A stretch of DNA of 64,000 nucleotides from Moritella sp. Urea-trap-13 (GTDB lineage Bacteria > Pseudomonadota > Gammaproteobacteria > Enterobacterales > Moritellaceae), in assembly GCF_002836355.1 (NCBI RefSeq), contig NZ_PJCA01000001.1, positions 434,001-498,000 of the forward strand. The letters are read 5' to 3'. The notes below the pieces were generated by a model. It saw only the letters and a program-made list of their open reading frames with translations, had not been told where the DNA came from and made no database searches. Made by a program: the position numbers and the translations under genes. Below are positions 7,449-16,368 of this stretch, piece after piece (positions within the stretch are counted from its first letter, which is position 1; the number at the start of each line of letters is the position of its first letter).

Positions 7449-7881
7449 GCTCATCCCCTTTATAACACTGAGAACAGTTAAGAATATATTCATTCATACG
7501 ATTAGAGAAAGAAAAATAGCCTTCGAGGTCTGTTCATCATAGTTACCTAATTATTGACTTATTTTGTCACCTCACACAGACTCAATCTATACACCGAAGT
7601 TAATTAGTCGCTGCGATACAACTAAAACAATAGTACTACTAAATAGGTACCACCGTATTGACATCGAGGTGATAAATCATACTTTTGCGTGTCAGATAGC
7701 ATAACGTACATTACGAAATGTGATATCAACAGCATTTACAGAACGTAAATATACCAAATATCTCTGCATCTCTCATCGCGGTGGTCAAAGGCTATACACC
7801 TCGAAATAAATGATCCTTACACCATCATAGAAGATAAAATCAACGACTCGAGATTAAATCCCTTTAAATTTAATCACTCCT
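7449..7881. other. Intergenic region upstream of the chemoreceptor operon
   Basis: There is no supportable gene in these 430 bases. The sequence is AT-rich. I see no strong hairpin, tRNA or repeat; the only clear regulatory structure is the palindrome that begins at 7882. Confidence 0.5.
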
Positions 7882-7915
7882 ATAAGTTGTATATAAAATA
7901 CAACTTATGTAATAT
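7882..7915 (+). promoter_or_regulatory. Candidate NsrR operator overlapping a promoter
   Basis: A perfect 11-bp inverted repeat, ATAAGTTGTAT (7882-7892) and ATACAACTTAT (7898-7908), is separated by 5 bases. Its core reads as 11-1-11 half sites of the form AAGTTGTATWT. The known NsrR consensus is AAGATGCATTT with the same 11-1-11 layout, so the match is good but not exact. TTGTAT (7887-7892) and TAATAT (7910-7915), 17 bp apart, could be the -35 and -10 boxes, so a bound repressor would block transcription. Downstream lies the chemoreceptor gene followed by nsrR, which fits autoregulation. The assignment to NsrR is inference from motif and context. Confidence 0.65.
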
Positions 7916-8067
7916 GCACCTCATATTCAGTATGAATAATAGAAGCTTGCCTAACGAATCAAATATAGTTCTGCCAGCTGCGAAAGTGAATAAGCAAAGT
8001 TTCTTGCATGACACACCTCCGAATTATTATCACTGTCCCCTACCACGCACTTATAACGGAATTCATT

Positions 8068-9246
8068 ATGCACTCACTTTTTCTAAGAATGAGACTGATT
8101 CATTGGCTAGGCGCTATTTCACTATTCATTAATGCCCTCTTTTTTACTGAGCAACTGTATTCACAGATATTACAATATGTTGTCGTTTTCTTACTTATTA
8201 TTCATGATCTTGATGAGAAATTCTGGGGGGTCGACTCCCTACATAAAATTACTGATTACATGCGCGCATTTGAACAAAAAGATCTGTCGGTCGAATGTCA
8301 GGTCAACAGTGACTACAACAGTGAAATGGGTAAAGTATTAAATGTTATTAATTCATTTAGACTCAATGTAAAAGGTGCCTTAATAGATATCCAAACTCAA
8401 GCCATTACATCTGATGAAATTGCAAATACGCTGACGTCAAAAACCAGCGATATTGCACAGCGTATTCAAACTCAAGATCAACGCGTTGATAATATTGCCC
8501 AGCAGTTTGAAATATTAGATGAGCATTCTTTAACATTACAAACCAAAGCAGAACAAACTCAGGTACAGGTTCGTCATACCAGAGAAGGATTACAGTTATC
8601 AAATGAAGCCATGAGCAATATGGCTGATATGCTAGAAACCTATGTCAGCAGCAGTGAAAACCTAAGCGGTAAGTTTGAATTACTATCAGAACAAGTACAG
8701 TCTATTGGTGGCGTGGTATCGGTGATCAACAATTTGGCCGATCAGACTAACCTATTAGCATTAAATGCCGCCATTGAAGCCGCACGAGCCGGAGAACACG
8801 GTCGCGGTTTTGCAGTCGTGGCAGATGAAGTTAGGCAGCTTGCGATGTCAACTCAAAGCAGCTTAGATCAAATCAATCAGATTATTGACGGTATTTCGAC
8901 GGCAGTACTGCAAGCTGGCGAGCAGATAGAAGTGCAATCAAACAACCTGAGTGATCTTTCATCTCATTCGAAAAACAGTCAGGCAGAAATCAATACCGCC
9001 TGTGATAATATTGACAGCATATTGAATTTAATTGGCCAAAAAGAAAGCCAAGGTCAGGTTACAGATAACGTTGATATCCGTTACATTCACAAACTTGTAG
9101 TTGATGTTTCTCATGAAATACAGGCATTAAAAACCTTGTCCAATTCAAATGCAGAGGATTGTAACGAGTTGCAAACACAAAGTAAGCGTCTTAACGAAGT
9201 CTCTGATAATATTGTCAATCAACTGGCCGCGTTTAAAACCCAATAA
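8068..9246 (+). CDS. Methyl-accepting chemotaxis protein without a periplasmic sensor domain
   Basis: With the start at 8068 (GGAAT seven bases upstream) the protein has 392 aa. Two hydrophobic segments lie close together at the N-terminus (about 12-54), leaving no room for a periplasmic ligand domain. A HAMP-like linker follows, then a coiled-coil signalling domain with the conserved hairpin tip around [20 protein letters not shown] and [15 protein letters not shown]. There is no C-terminal CheR-tethering pentapeptide. It would pass a membrane or cytoplasmic signal to CheA/CheW at the pole. It ends 11 bases before nsrR and probably shares its transcript, so it is likely induced by nitric oxide. 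The ligand is unknown. Confidence 0.88.
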   Translation: MHSLFLRMRLIHWLGAISLFINALFFTEQLYSQILQYVVVFLLIIHDLDEKFWGVDSLHKITDYMRAFEQKDLSVECQVNSDYNSEMGKVLNVINSFRLNVKGALIDIQTQAITSDEIANTLTSKTSDIAQRIQTQDQRVDNIAQQFEILDEHSLTLQTKAEQTQVQVRHTREGLQLSNEAMSNMADMLETYVSSSENLSGKFELLSEQVQSIGGVVSVINNLADQTNLLALNAAIEAARAGEHGRGFAVVADEVRQLAMSTQSSLDQINQIIDGISTAVLQAGEQIEVQSNNLSDLSSHSKNSQAEINTACDNIDSILNLIGQKESQGQVTDNVDIRYIHKLVVDVSHEIQALKTLSNSNAEDCNELQTQSKRLNEVSDNIVNQLAAFKTQ

Positions 9247-9257
9247 GGATAATCACC

Positions 9258-9683
9258 ATGAGGCTTACTACCTTTACAGACTTAGGCCTGCGCACACTGA
9301 TGTATCTTGCCGATTTACCTGCAGGTCAACTGAGTAGTGTGCCGGAAATATCAAAGTTACATAATATTTCCCAAAATCATATGGTAAAAGTCTCGGCTAA
9401 ATTAAAACAACACGGGTATATAACCGCGATTAGGGGAAAAAATGGTGGTATTGCACTTTCTCAACCACAAGATGAAATTAATATAGGACAGGTGATCAGA
9501 GATTTAGAAAATCACCTCGATGGCATAGACTGCAATACATCTAATTGCCGACTACTTCCATCTTGTGAATTAAAGAAAGCATTATCAAAATCAATGGATG
9601 CTTTTTTAAGTGTGATGGATAGTTATCACCTCAATGATTTAGTTGCGAACAAGCAAGATATTATCCACATTGTAGAGGGATAA
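9258..9683 (+). CDS. nsrR: Nitric-oxide-sensing repressor NsrR (Rrf2 family)
   Basis: This 141-aa Rrf2-family regulator has a winged helix (residues 1-80) including NHMVKV, RGKNGGI and the three cluster ligands Cys92, Cys97 and Cys103 in the C-x4-C-x5-C arrangement of NsrR. NsrR is known to hold an iron-sulfur cluster that nitric oxide destroys, releasing genes for NO detoxification. AAGGAT eight bases upstream supports the start. It is the second gene after a chemoreceptor; a palindrome resembling an NsrR site precedes the pair. In many gammaproteobacteria nsrR instead neighbours rnr or hmp; no such NO-detoxifying gene occurs here. Confidence 0.88.
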   Translation: MRLTTFTDLGLRTLMYLADLPAGQLSSVPEISKLHNISQNHMVKVSAKLKQHGYITAIRGKNGGIALSQPQDEINIGQVIRDLENHLDGIDCNTSNCRLLPSCELKKALSKSMDAFLSVMDSYHLNDLVANKQDIIHIVEG

Positions 9684-9759
9684 TATTTAATTTTACGATG
9701 AAACAGAGTCTGTCACACCGTTTGTAATAAACGTTGATCCAGTGATGTCAGCCTAATGT

Positions 9760-9784
9760 GGCTCGTTATTATTAGCAACGAGCC
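9760..9784. terminator. Hairpin between nsrR and the hybrid kinase
   Basis: GGCTCGTT (9760-9767) pairs perfectly with AACGAGCC (9777-9784) around a 9-base loop. There is no T tract on either side, so it would be a factor-dependent or inefficient terminator for the two convergent transcription units. Confidence 0.4.
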
Positions 9785-9865
9785 AATATAGAGTCTAGTT
9801 ATGGGCTATATTTTCCACTGATACAAAGTAACGTATTGGCATTTATTCTTTTAAGAAAAAAATAA

Positions 9866-12800
9866 TTAACCATCAAAAAATGTTAATGCCTCATCAAAAT
9901 CAAAATTATTCACATGCTTAATTAACATTTGATAATCAGATATAGATAAGCCGATTTCATCGGCTGAATACTTTTCTACTAAATCAATAACGACAGTATC
10001 TGAAGCTCTTAGCGCTTGCTTGATGCTGTCTATAACCAACCGATTCTGCGTTTGTTTTTCACCTTGGTTAATTGGAGTACCAGCAAGGCTAAACTCACAC
10101 TCTTGAAAGTATTGTTTTAGTTTTATACATGTATCTTCTAACATTTGTTCAAGAGTATGCAACTGGTCATTTTTTGATTCTTCAGTACCTTTATACTTTT
10201 CGACGATCTGGCAAAGTTGATAGATTGTAGAAAAACCTAAGTTTCCTGCAAGACCTTTTAAAGTATGGATAAAGAGTTGCTGTTCACTAGAATCTAACTC
10301 AGACAAAGCCAAATCATCATGCTTTTTAGCATATTTGCTTGAGAATCTAGCCAGTAATTTGTAATAAAGGGTTATATCATTATTAGCACAAGATAATCCC
10401 ATGGCATGATCAAGGCCGGTAATGTTCATTTCGTTTTCTACATGCTTTACGGTAAGCCCGGTACCAGCTGCAAGCTCAGGTAGTTTAAGTGCGTCCGGTT
10501 GTTTTATATTGACCCATTTAGCAAGCGTCGTCATCATTTCAGTAATGTTAATTGGCTTAGCAATCACGTCATCCATGCCACATGCTTTAGCTCTTTCCAA
10601 ATCTTTTTCCATGATATTTGCGGTCATAGCCATAATAGGTAGCAACCGTAAAGAGTCATCCGTTCTTATTATTTCTGTCGCGTCATAACCATTCATTATT
10701 GGCATTTGACAATCCATAAGCACGCAATCAAAAGTTTGATTAGCTAAACATGCAATCGCTTCTTTGCCATTATTGGCTATGGTTACGTAAATCCCTTTGC
10801 TTGTTAGTATTTCATAAACGAGCTCTTGGTTAATGTCATTATCTTCAACCAATAAAAAACTAGCGCCTAGCAACTGCTGTTCAACTGTTTGTTCTGCACT
10901 CTCATTGTCGTTAACAACGCATACTTTACTATTGTCTAATGCTGTCGGTATTTCATCTAGGAGATATGGCGATATTTTTGAACGCTCAAGTATCACGAAA
11001 AATGAAAAGCAACTGCCAACACCAACTTCACTGGTTACGGATATGTCACCTTGCATTAAGTGCGTCAATCTTTTGCAAATTGCTAAGCCTAAACCGGTAC
11101 CACCATATTTTCGGGTGGTCGAGGTATCAGCTTGAGAAAATGCAGCAAATAGACCTTTAATTTGCTCTTCTGTCATACCAATACCAGTATCTTGTACATT
11201 ACAAATTAGTACGATTTTATCGCCTTCGTTCATTTGGCATGTAAAGCTTAATTTGATTTCTCCTTCGGTAGTAAATTTAACCGCATTACTCCCTAAATTT
11301 ACCAGTACTTGCTGTAACCGTAAGGGATCGCCAATAAAACTGGTCGGTAGAGTGCTATCAATATCAAATAGTAATTCTAAACCCTGTTCTTGTGCTTTAA
11401 CGCCGATGATGTCTGCCACATCATCGATAAGATCAACAATATTAAATTCAATTTTTTCAATGGCTAATTTACCGGCTTCTATTTTAGAAAAATCTAAAAT
11501 ATCATTAATAATCCTAAGTAAAGTATTAGCAGAACGATTTACTTTACCAATGTAATTCTGTTGTTTAGGATTTAATGCTGTTTCTAGCGCTAAATAACTC
11601 ATGCCGATAATGGCATTCATTGGGGTTCTTATTTCATGGCTCATATTAGCTAAAAAATATGATTTCGCTCGTTCTGCATTCTTGGCTTGCTCTGCCGCTA
11701 TCCCCAATTGTTGGGTTAAGTTGGTTAACGATGTTTGCGTACGGCGAATCACATAGCCAAGTAATACAATGCCGATTAAAAAGAAAATAGACAAAATAGA
11801 CATTTTGTTCGCTAAACTTCGTGAATCGGCCATTTCTTCAAACTTGAGCTCACGAAAATCAAACAAAATATCATTGGCCATTAGGGCCGACTCATTCATG
11901 TCATTTATCAATGCCAATCTTTGTTCTTTAACATTCGCTAACGTCAAAAAATCACTGAGGTAAAGTTCAATGCTGGGTAAAAATTCATGGAAGGCGAGTT
12001 TCTCATCTTGCTCTATCAGTGAAGAGGCAATAATTTCAACTTTAGCTTTGGTTAAAGTTAATAATTGTTGAATTCGGCTATACAATGAGTATCGAGTTTC
12101 TCGATTACGTGCTGACGAAAGCTCTTTATCAAGTTGTCTAGCGATAGTTATATTACTCAATAAAACATCAATTTGTTCAGCCAGGACTAATCTTCGAAAC
12201 ATTAAATCTTGAGATTTGTCACTGAGTTCAAAGGTTGATTCAAGGATACGTTTTTCATTAGTTCGCAAATCAAAATCGAGTTCAGTAAGTAGCAAAATTT
12301 GTTTATCTATATCAATAATTAATGGCGTATTGATAGTCAGTTCTACATAATTATGTAGATTTTCTAATTGTTTAAAAAGTGCTTTAAGCTTAGTTGATTG
12401 AGACTCTAATTCCACAAGAGTGTTGAAGCTTGCATTATTTTTCACATCTACTTTCAAGGTTTTGATAAGAGAGGTGATTTTATCGATACATTTTCCAAGA
12501 CGTTCAAGGTTAGGCTTTTTATTTGAGAGCAATAAATTATTTTTAATACCCATAGCTCTTTCAAGAAGGATTCCTAATTGGTAAGCACTCCTCGTATTTT
12601 TCATTATTGCATCAGTTTCTAGCCTAAATCGCATAATATCTTGTTTATCGAAATCGATATTTTTGCGTTGCATCATGTTCAGGGTTTGAGCACTGCCGTT
12701 TGCTAATGTTGCTGAATTAACCATATCGTTGCGCTTTTGACGAGATTCTTTAGTCAACAATACGTAACGTTCAAAATCTATTTGATATTTATGAGCTATT

Positions 12801-13129
12801 TTTAATAACTGTTCAGTATTTACTATTCCTGAGTCATTGCTTTTAGTAAATGACTTAGCCAAAGACAATACTATTTCAATATTATCCGTTGCTTTTTTGG
12901 CATCTCGCTCTAAACCATCTCGGGTATAAATAAGTTCTGAAAGACGGGCAGTATCCAGTGCATGTAAGAACGCCTCCGTTTTTGCGTACTGGTCAATTGC
13001 GGTTGTTAATTTATTGAGGTTTAAAGCACCCGCTAGAGCAATTGCAACAAGCAGCAATATGACGCTAATAAAGCCGAACATGATGCTCGTATTGTTTGAA
13101 TTGTTTGAATTGTTTAAAGAAATAGCCAC
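9866..13129 (-). CDS. Hybrid sensor histidine kinase with long helical sensor, receiver and HPt domains
   Basis: This 1087-aa inner-membrane protein has a membrane segment at about 16-38, a ~400-residue extracytoplasmic region that is almost entirely helical, and a second segment at about 443-462. The sensor resembles the all-helical DAHL-type ligand domains, but that is tentative. Then come HisKA with His498 in [15 protein letters not shown], an HATPase with DTGIGM and GGTGLGLAI, a receiver ([10 protein letters not shown], phospho-Asp in [10 protein letters not shown]) and a C-terminal HPt ([12 protein letters not shown]). The full phosphorelay lies in one chain. It is the last gene of a three-gene operon with two receiver proteins on the same strand (26-nt gap), whose likely output is cyclic-di-GMP turnover. 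Confidence 0.93.
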   Translation of the reverse strand: MAISLNNSNNSNNTSIMFGFISVILLLVAIALAGALNLNKLTTAIDQYAKTEAFLHALDTARLSELIYTRDGLERDAKKATDNIEIVLSLAKSFTKSNDSGIVNTEQLLKIAHKYQIDFERYVLLTKESRQKRNDMVNSATLANGSAQTLNMMQRKNIDFDKQDIMRFRLETDAIMKNTRSAYQLGILLERAMGIKNNLLLSNKKPNLERLGKCIDKITSLIKTLKVDVKNNASFNTLVELESQSTKLKALFKQLENLHNYVELTINTPLIIDIDKQILLLTELDFDLRTNEKRILESTFELSDKSQDLMFRRLVLAEQIDVLLSNITIARQLDKELSSARNRETRYSLYSRIQQLLTLTKAKVEIIASSLIEQDEKLAFHEFLPSIELYLSDFLTLANVKEQRLALINDMNESALMANDILFDFRELKFEEMADSRSLANKMSILSIFFLIGIVLLGYVIRRTQTSLTNLTQQLGIAAEQAKNAERAKSYFLANMSHEIRTPMNAIIGMSYLALETALNPKQQNYIGKVNRSANTLLRIINDILDFSKIEAGKLAIEKIEFNIVDLIDDVADIIGVKAQEQGLELLFDIDSTLPTSFIGDPLRLQQVLVNLGSNAVKFTTEGEIKLSFTCQMNEGDKIVLICNVQDTGIGMTEEQIKGLFAAFSQADTSTTRKYGGTGLGLAICKRLTHLMQGDISVTSEVGVGSCFSFFVILERSKISPYLLDEIPTALDNSKVCVVNDNESAEQTVEQQLLGASFLLVEDNDINQELVYEILTSKGIYVTIANNGKEAIACLANQTFDCVLMDCQMPIMNGYDATEIIRTDDSLRLLPIMAMTANIMEKDLERAKACGMDDVIAKPINITEMMTTLAKWVNIKQPDALKLPELAAGTGLTVKHVENEMNITGLDHAMGLSCANNDITLYYKLLARFSSKYAKKHDDLALSELDSSEQQLFIHTLKGLAGNLGFSTIYQLCQIVEKYKGTEESKNDQLHTLEQMLEDTCIKLKQYFQECEFSLAGTPINQGEKQTQNRLVIDSIKQALRASDTVVIDLVEKYSADEIGLSISDYQMLIKHVNNFDFDEALTFFDG

Positions 13130-13155
13130 TTTATTTTCTCTACTGTGGTGTGTAA

Positions 13156-14184
13156 TTAATTGCGATTATTTTCTGCTATTTCTTCAAACTCAGGCAGGTA
13201 ATTTAAAAAGTGGATCACTAAATCCGGATCAAAGTGCTCTCCAGACTCTTCCTTGATTAATTGAACCGCCTTTTCAATTGGCCAAGCTTTTTTGTAAGGA
13301 CGTTCACTGGTTAAAGCATCAAAAACATCGGCAAGCGCCACGATGCGCGCAGACAGCGGGATATTTTCTCCAGATAATCCATGCGGATAACCCGAACCAT
13401 TCCATTTTTCGTGATGATACAATGCGACTTCTTTTGCTAACACTAATAAGCTGGATTTCTCTCCATCTAATATCTGTGCACCAACAACAGCATGGGTTTT
13501 CATGATTTCCCATTCTTGGGCGTCAAGTTTTCCAGGTTTACATAAAATAGCATCGGGAATGCCAATTTTACCTACATCATGCATAGGAGCCGCATTATAT
13601 ATTAAATCAATCCATGCTTTATCTTCACTGACTTTTTCTGCAAGTAATTTGCTATATAAAGCCATTCTAACGACATGCATGCCGGTATCGTTATCTTTAT
13701 ATTCAGCAGCTTTACCTAGCATATTTATAATGGATTTTCTGGTACTCTCTAACTCATGTGTTCGTGCTTTGACTAAGTTTTCAAGGTCATTATTTTGCGC
13801 CGACAGAGATAACTGGGCTTTAACCCTTGTTTTTACAATGGCTGGATTATATGGCTTAGTTATGTAGTCAACAGCGCCCAATTCAAACCCTAATGATTCG
13901 TCTACTTGCTCACTTTTGGCGGTGACAAAAATCACCGGAATATGCTTAGTTGCGGGATCTTTTTTAAGTAATCGACAGACTTCAAAGCCATCTATTTCAG
14001 GCATCATAACATCAAGTAAAATCATATCTGGTTGGGGATATTGTTGTGCAATAGCTAAGGCTTTATGACCACTTGTTGCGGCTAGCACCTTATATTCAAG
14101 GTTAAGAAAACCATTTAAAATCTGAATGTTGTCCGCTATATCATCAACGACCAGAATAGAGCCTAATGAGGGTGTTATGTGCAT
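13156..14184 (-). CDS. Response regulator with HD-GYP cyclic-di-GMP phosphodiesterase domain
   Basis: This 342-aa cytoplasmic protein has a receiver domain (1-125, phospho-Asp58 in [13 protein letters not shown], Lys110 in ITKPYNP) and an HD-GYP domain (about 150-335). The catalytic HD (His202, Asp203, [10 protein letters not shown]) and the GYP loop in [11 protein letters not shown] are intact. HD-GYP proteins of the RpfG type degrade cyclic di-GMP, promoting motility over biofilm. It lies 54 bases after the stand-alone receiver and 26 bases before the hybrid kinase, so it is the likely output partner of that kinase. Its receiver is highly similar to the preceding gene's. Confidence 0.94.
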   Translation of the reverse strand: MHITPSLGSILVVDDIADNIQILNGFLNLEYKVLAATSGHKALAIAQQYPQPDMILLDVMMPEIDGFEVCRLLKKDPATKHIPVIFVTAKSEQVDESLGFELGAVDYITKPYNPAIVKTRVKAQLSLSAQNNDLENLVKARTHELESTRKSIINMLGKAAEYKDNDTGMHVVRMALYSKLLAEKVSEDKAWIDLIYNAAPMHDVGKIGIPDAILCKPGKLDAQEWEIMKTHAVVGAQILDGEKSSLLVLAKEVALYHHEKWNGSGYPHGLSGENIPLSARIVALADVFDALTSERPYKKAWPIEKAVQLIKEESGEHFDPDLVIHFLNYLPEFEEIAENNRN

Positions 14185-14238
14185 GAAAATCCTTTGTATT
14201 AATTATATTGTTGAATAGTGTCATCAAAATCCACTTAC

Positions 14239-14931
14239 TCAGCTACGATCTAAACCGAAAAAATCCGAGATTTTATCTTTTTCATCTTCATCTCCAATGT
14301 GTAGTGTTTCTATAAGATGAGTCACTTGTTGTTTATCGTCATTATTTAATAATGAAAAACTTTGTATTATAGATGCTACATCAGCACTTATTTTGGTATT
14401 ATTGTGGACATAGCTTTGCAGTATATCGAGTGTACATCTACAACTAGCCTCGCCCAAAAATATGTTATTTAAGGCTATCATCTCTTCACGAGTAATGATG
14501 TTGTCGTGATTCATTTTCACGAGGTCTTCAAGGTGATGATTTTGCACCGACAGAGAGAAATGGGCTTTAACTCTTGTTTTTACAATGGCAGGATTATATG
14601 GCTTCGTTATGTAGTCGACAGCACCCAACTCAAACCCTAATAATTCATCTACAGCTTCACTTTTTCCGGTGACAAAAATTATAGGGATATGCTTAGTGAC
14701 AGGGTCTTTTTTTAGTAATCGACAAACTTCAAAGCCATCTATTTCAGGCATCATAACATCAAGTAAAATCATATCAGGTTGAGGATGTTGCCTTGCTATA
14801 GCTAATGCTTTATTGCCACTTGTTGCGGCAAGTATCTTATATTCAGCGTTTAGAACACCGTTCAAAATTTGGATGTTATCTGCTATATCATCAACGAGCA
14901 GAATAGAACGTAATGAGTGTCTTATATGCAT
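14239..14931 (-). CDS. Receiver-domain protein, partial duplicate of the HD-GYP regulator
   Basis: The first 138 of 230 residues match the receiver and linker of the downstream HD-GYP regulator at about 117 positions (hand count), with phospho-Asp58 and Lys110 conserved. After the shared segment (through NHHLEDLVK) the sequence departs into about 90 residues (MNHDNIITREEMIAL onward) with no recognised domain and no HD-GYP residues. It looks like a tandem duplication of the regulator in which the output domain was replaced. It may act as a phosphate sink or an alternative target of the hybrid kinase. It is the first gene of the operon. Confidence 0.88.
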   Translation of the reverse strand: MHIRHSLRSILLVDDIADNIQILNGVLNAEYKILAATSGNKALAIARQHPQPDMILLDVMMPEIDGFEVCRLLKKDPVTKHIPIIFVTGKSEAVDELLGFELGAVDYITKPYNPAIVKTRVKAHFSLSVQNHHLEDLVKMNHDNIITREEMIALNNIFLGEASCRCTLDILQSYVHNNTKISADVASIIQSFSLLNNDDKQQVTHLIETLHIGDEDEKDKISDFFGLDRS

Positions 14932-15348
14932 ACAAATCCTAGTTTTAGTTAGGCCGCATGAAAACTGACAATCAGAATTACATTATATAACTTGAGGCCT
15001 TGGTTCAACAGTAAGATAACTTTTTTCCAACTAAAAAGATGCCTAGTCAGCTGACAGTCCATGTTCATAGCATTCATTAAAACCTATAGCGTGATTGATT
15101 ACTCGTTTATTGATTACCTGCCAAAACTCCAATCCTCGTCCCCAAAAGTATCATCTACACCACTAGAACATCAGCTCACAAAAGGCTGTTAACGCTAACA
15201 ATAAATTAAGTATATTATGAATTAAAATCATATTTTATATATGCAAATGATTTGCACTATTTATAAACAATCTGCCACATTTACCTTGTCGTCCATGCAA
15301 AATGAAATAAGATAAATCCTATTAATAAGATAATTGATACAGGGATTT
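14932..15348. other. Intergenic region upstream of the lone pilin
   Basis: No gene is supported. A perfect 15-bp inverted repeat TGCAAAT-g-ATTTGCA sits at 15242-15256, about 95 bp before the pilin start, and is the only evident protein-binding candidate. The sequence is AT-rich and otherwise unremarkable. Confidence 0.55.
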
Positions 15349-15927
15349 ATGTCGCAAAATACACATACTAATAGCAGCAATGCAAAGAGCCGCGGCTTTA
15401 CCCTGATTGAATTAGTCATAGTGATTGTAGTACTTGGCATATTAGCCGCAACAGCTGTACCTAAATTCATCAATCTAAGAGCCGATTCAAAAGCAGCGAC
15501 ATTAGAAGCCGTAAAAGGAACAATGGAAAGTGCAATGCAGCTTGTTTATGCCAAAGCAGCCATCGAAGGTAAAACTACAGGTAAAGCTGAAATAACAATT
15601 AATGGTACTAAAGTCCCGATATACAATGGTTACCCTACACTTACCATTAATAGACAAACTAATTTAAAGATCATTAATGAGCAGCTTCAAGCTTGGCTAG
15701 AAATCGATAGCGTAACTGCTGCTGTAGCATACAAAGATAATAAGGCTGCGCCATTTTATGTATCTAAAGATTCATATAACGGCATCCTTTACATTATGTT
15801 CAGTAGTGACCGTGATTCAATGGGTGTGCGCTTCAAATGCCAAGTTAATTATACAAATAAAATACCTGATGATCCAACAAAGCCAATAGTACCAGTATCT
15901 ATTGCCGTGTTAACAAATGAATGCTAA
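15349..15927 (+). CDS. Type IV pilin-like protein (MshA-like prepilin)
   Basis: The ATG at 15349 (AGGG upstream) gives 192 aa; an in-frame TTG at 15334 is less likely. A type IV prepilin leader ends in Gly16, with mature N-terminus FTLIELVIVIVVLGILAATAVPKF; Glu21 (mature Glu5) is conserved. Prepilin peptidase would cut and methylate there. The globular part resembles MSHA pilins (LRADSKAATLEAVKGTMESA). Cys164 and Cys192 can form the C-terminal disulfide loop. No assembly genes are nearby, so it must rely on machinery elsewhere or be a minor pilin. It stands alone between signalling genes and a small conserved gene. Confidence 0.88.
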   Translation: MSQNTHTNSSNAKSRGFTLIELVIVIVVLGILAATAVPKFINLRADSKAATLEAVKGTMESAMQLVYAKAAIEGKTTGKAEITINGTKVPIYNGYPTLTINRQTNLKIINEQLQAWLEIDSVTAAVAYKDNKAAPFYVSKDSYNGILYIMFSSDRDSMGVRFKCQVNYTNKIPDDPTKPIVPVSIAVLTNEC

Positions 15928-15937
15928 GCCAGTATTG

Positions 15938-16210
15938 CTAATCAACCAAGCCATTACGTTTCAAGCCGCGTCGTACATTCTTACACAGTTTACCGACGCG
16001 GTTTAATTCATCAAAAGTCGGCGCAGTACCATGCTTAACTTGGTCTTCCCAATAACACAGTTCAGTATCGACTAATTCCAATAATTTCTTCGGACAACCT
16101 TCACACGAATCACCACAAATACTCGATTCAGGTTCATAGAAAGGAAACACGCCGCGTACTTCGGTAATTAAATTAGTCATAGCGGTAGAAAGATTCGGTT
16201 TTTGACTCAT
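15938..16210 (-). CDS. Small conserved protein with CxxxC/CxxC-type cysteines, unknown function
   Basis: This 90-aa protein has four Cys residues in a cluster (ICGDSCEGCPKKLLELVDTELC region) and a fifth near the C-terminus (KLCKNVRRGLK). The pattern C-x3-C-x2-CP suggests a metal site. I remember similar short proteins as conserved hypotheticals in marine gammaproteobacteria but cannot name a family. It is convergent with the pilin gene (10 bases between the stops) and is followed upstream by a long gap to the MocR regulator gene. Confidence 0.6.
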   Translation of the reverse strand: MSQKPNLSTAMTNLITEVRGVFPFYEPESSICGDSCEGCPKKLLELVDTELCYWEDQVKHGTAPTFDELNRVGKLCKNVRRGLKRNGLVD

Positions 16211-16368
16211 GGCTTTTACTCACACTTTTGGCCGATAAAAAGGCCAACAAAAAATAAACGGGGACTGCTTAAATTCAAGCAACGTAACTGTTAAAACATA
16301 TCCCTGTTCTATTTCAGTGCGCGGTTATTATAACGCCTCGCAGATTGATGGGTAAAGTAACAAATTCC

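Noticed and set aside
7887-8132. 81-aa + strand frame before the chemoreceptor gene
   Set aside because: It overlaps the operator and the start of the real gene in another frame and shows no family.
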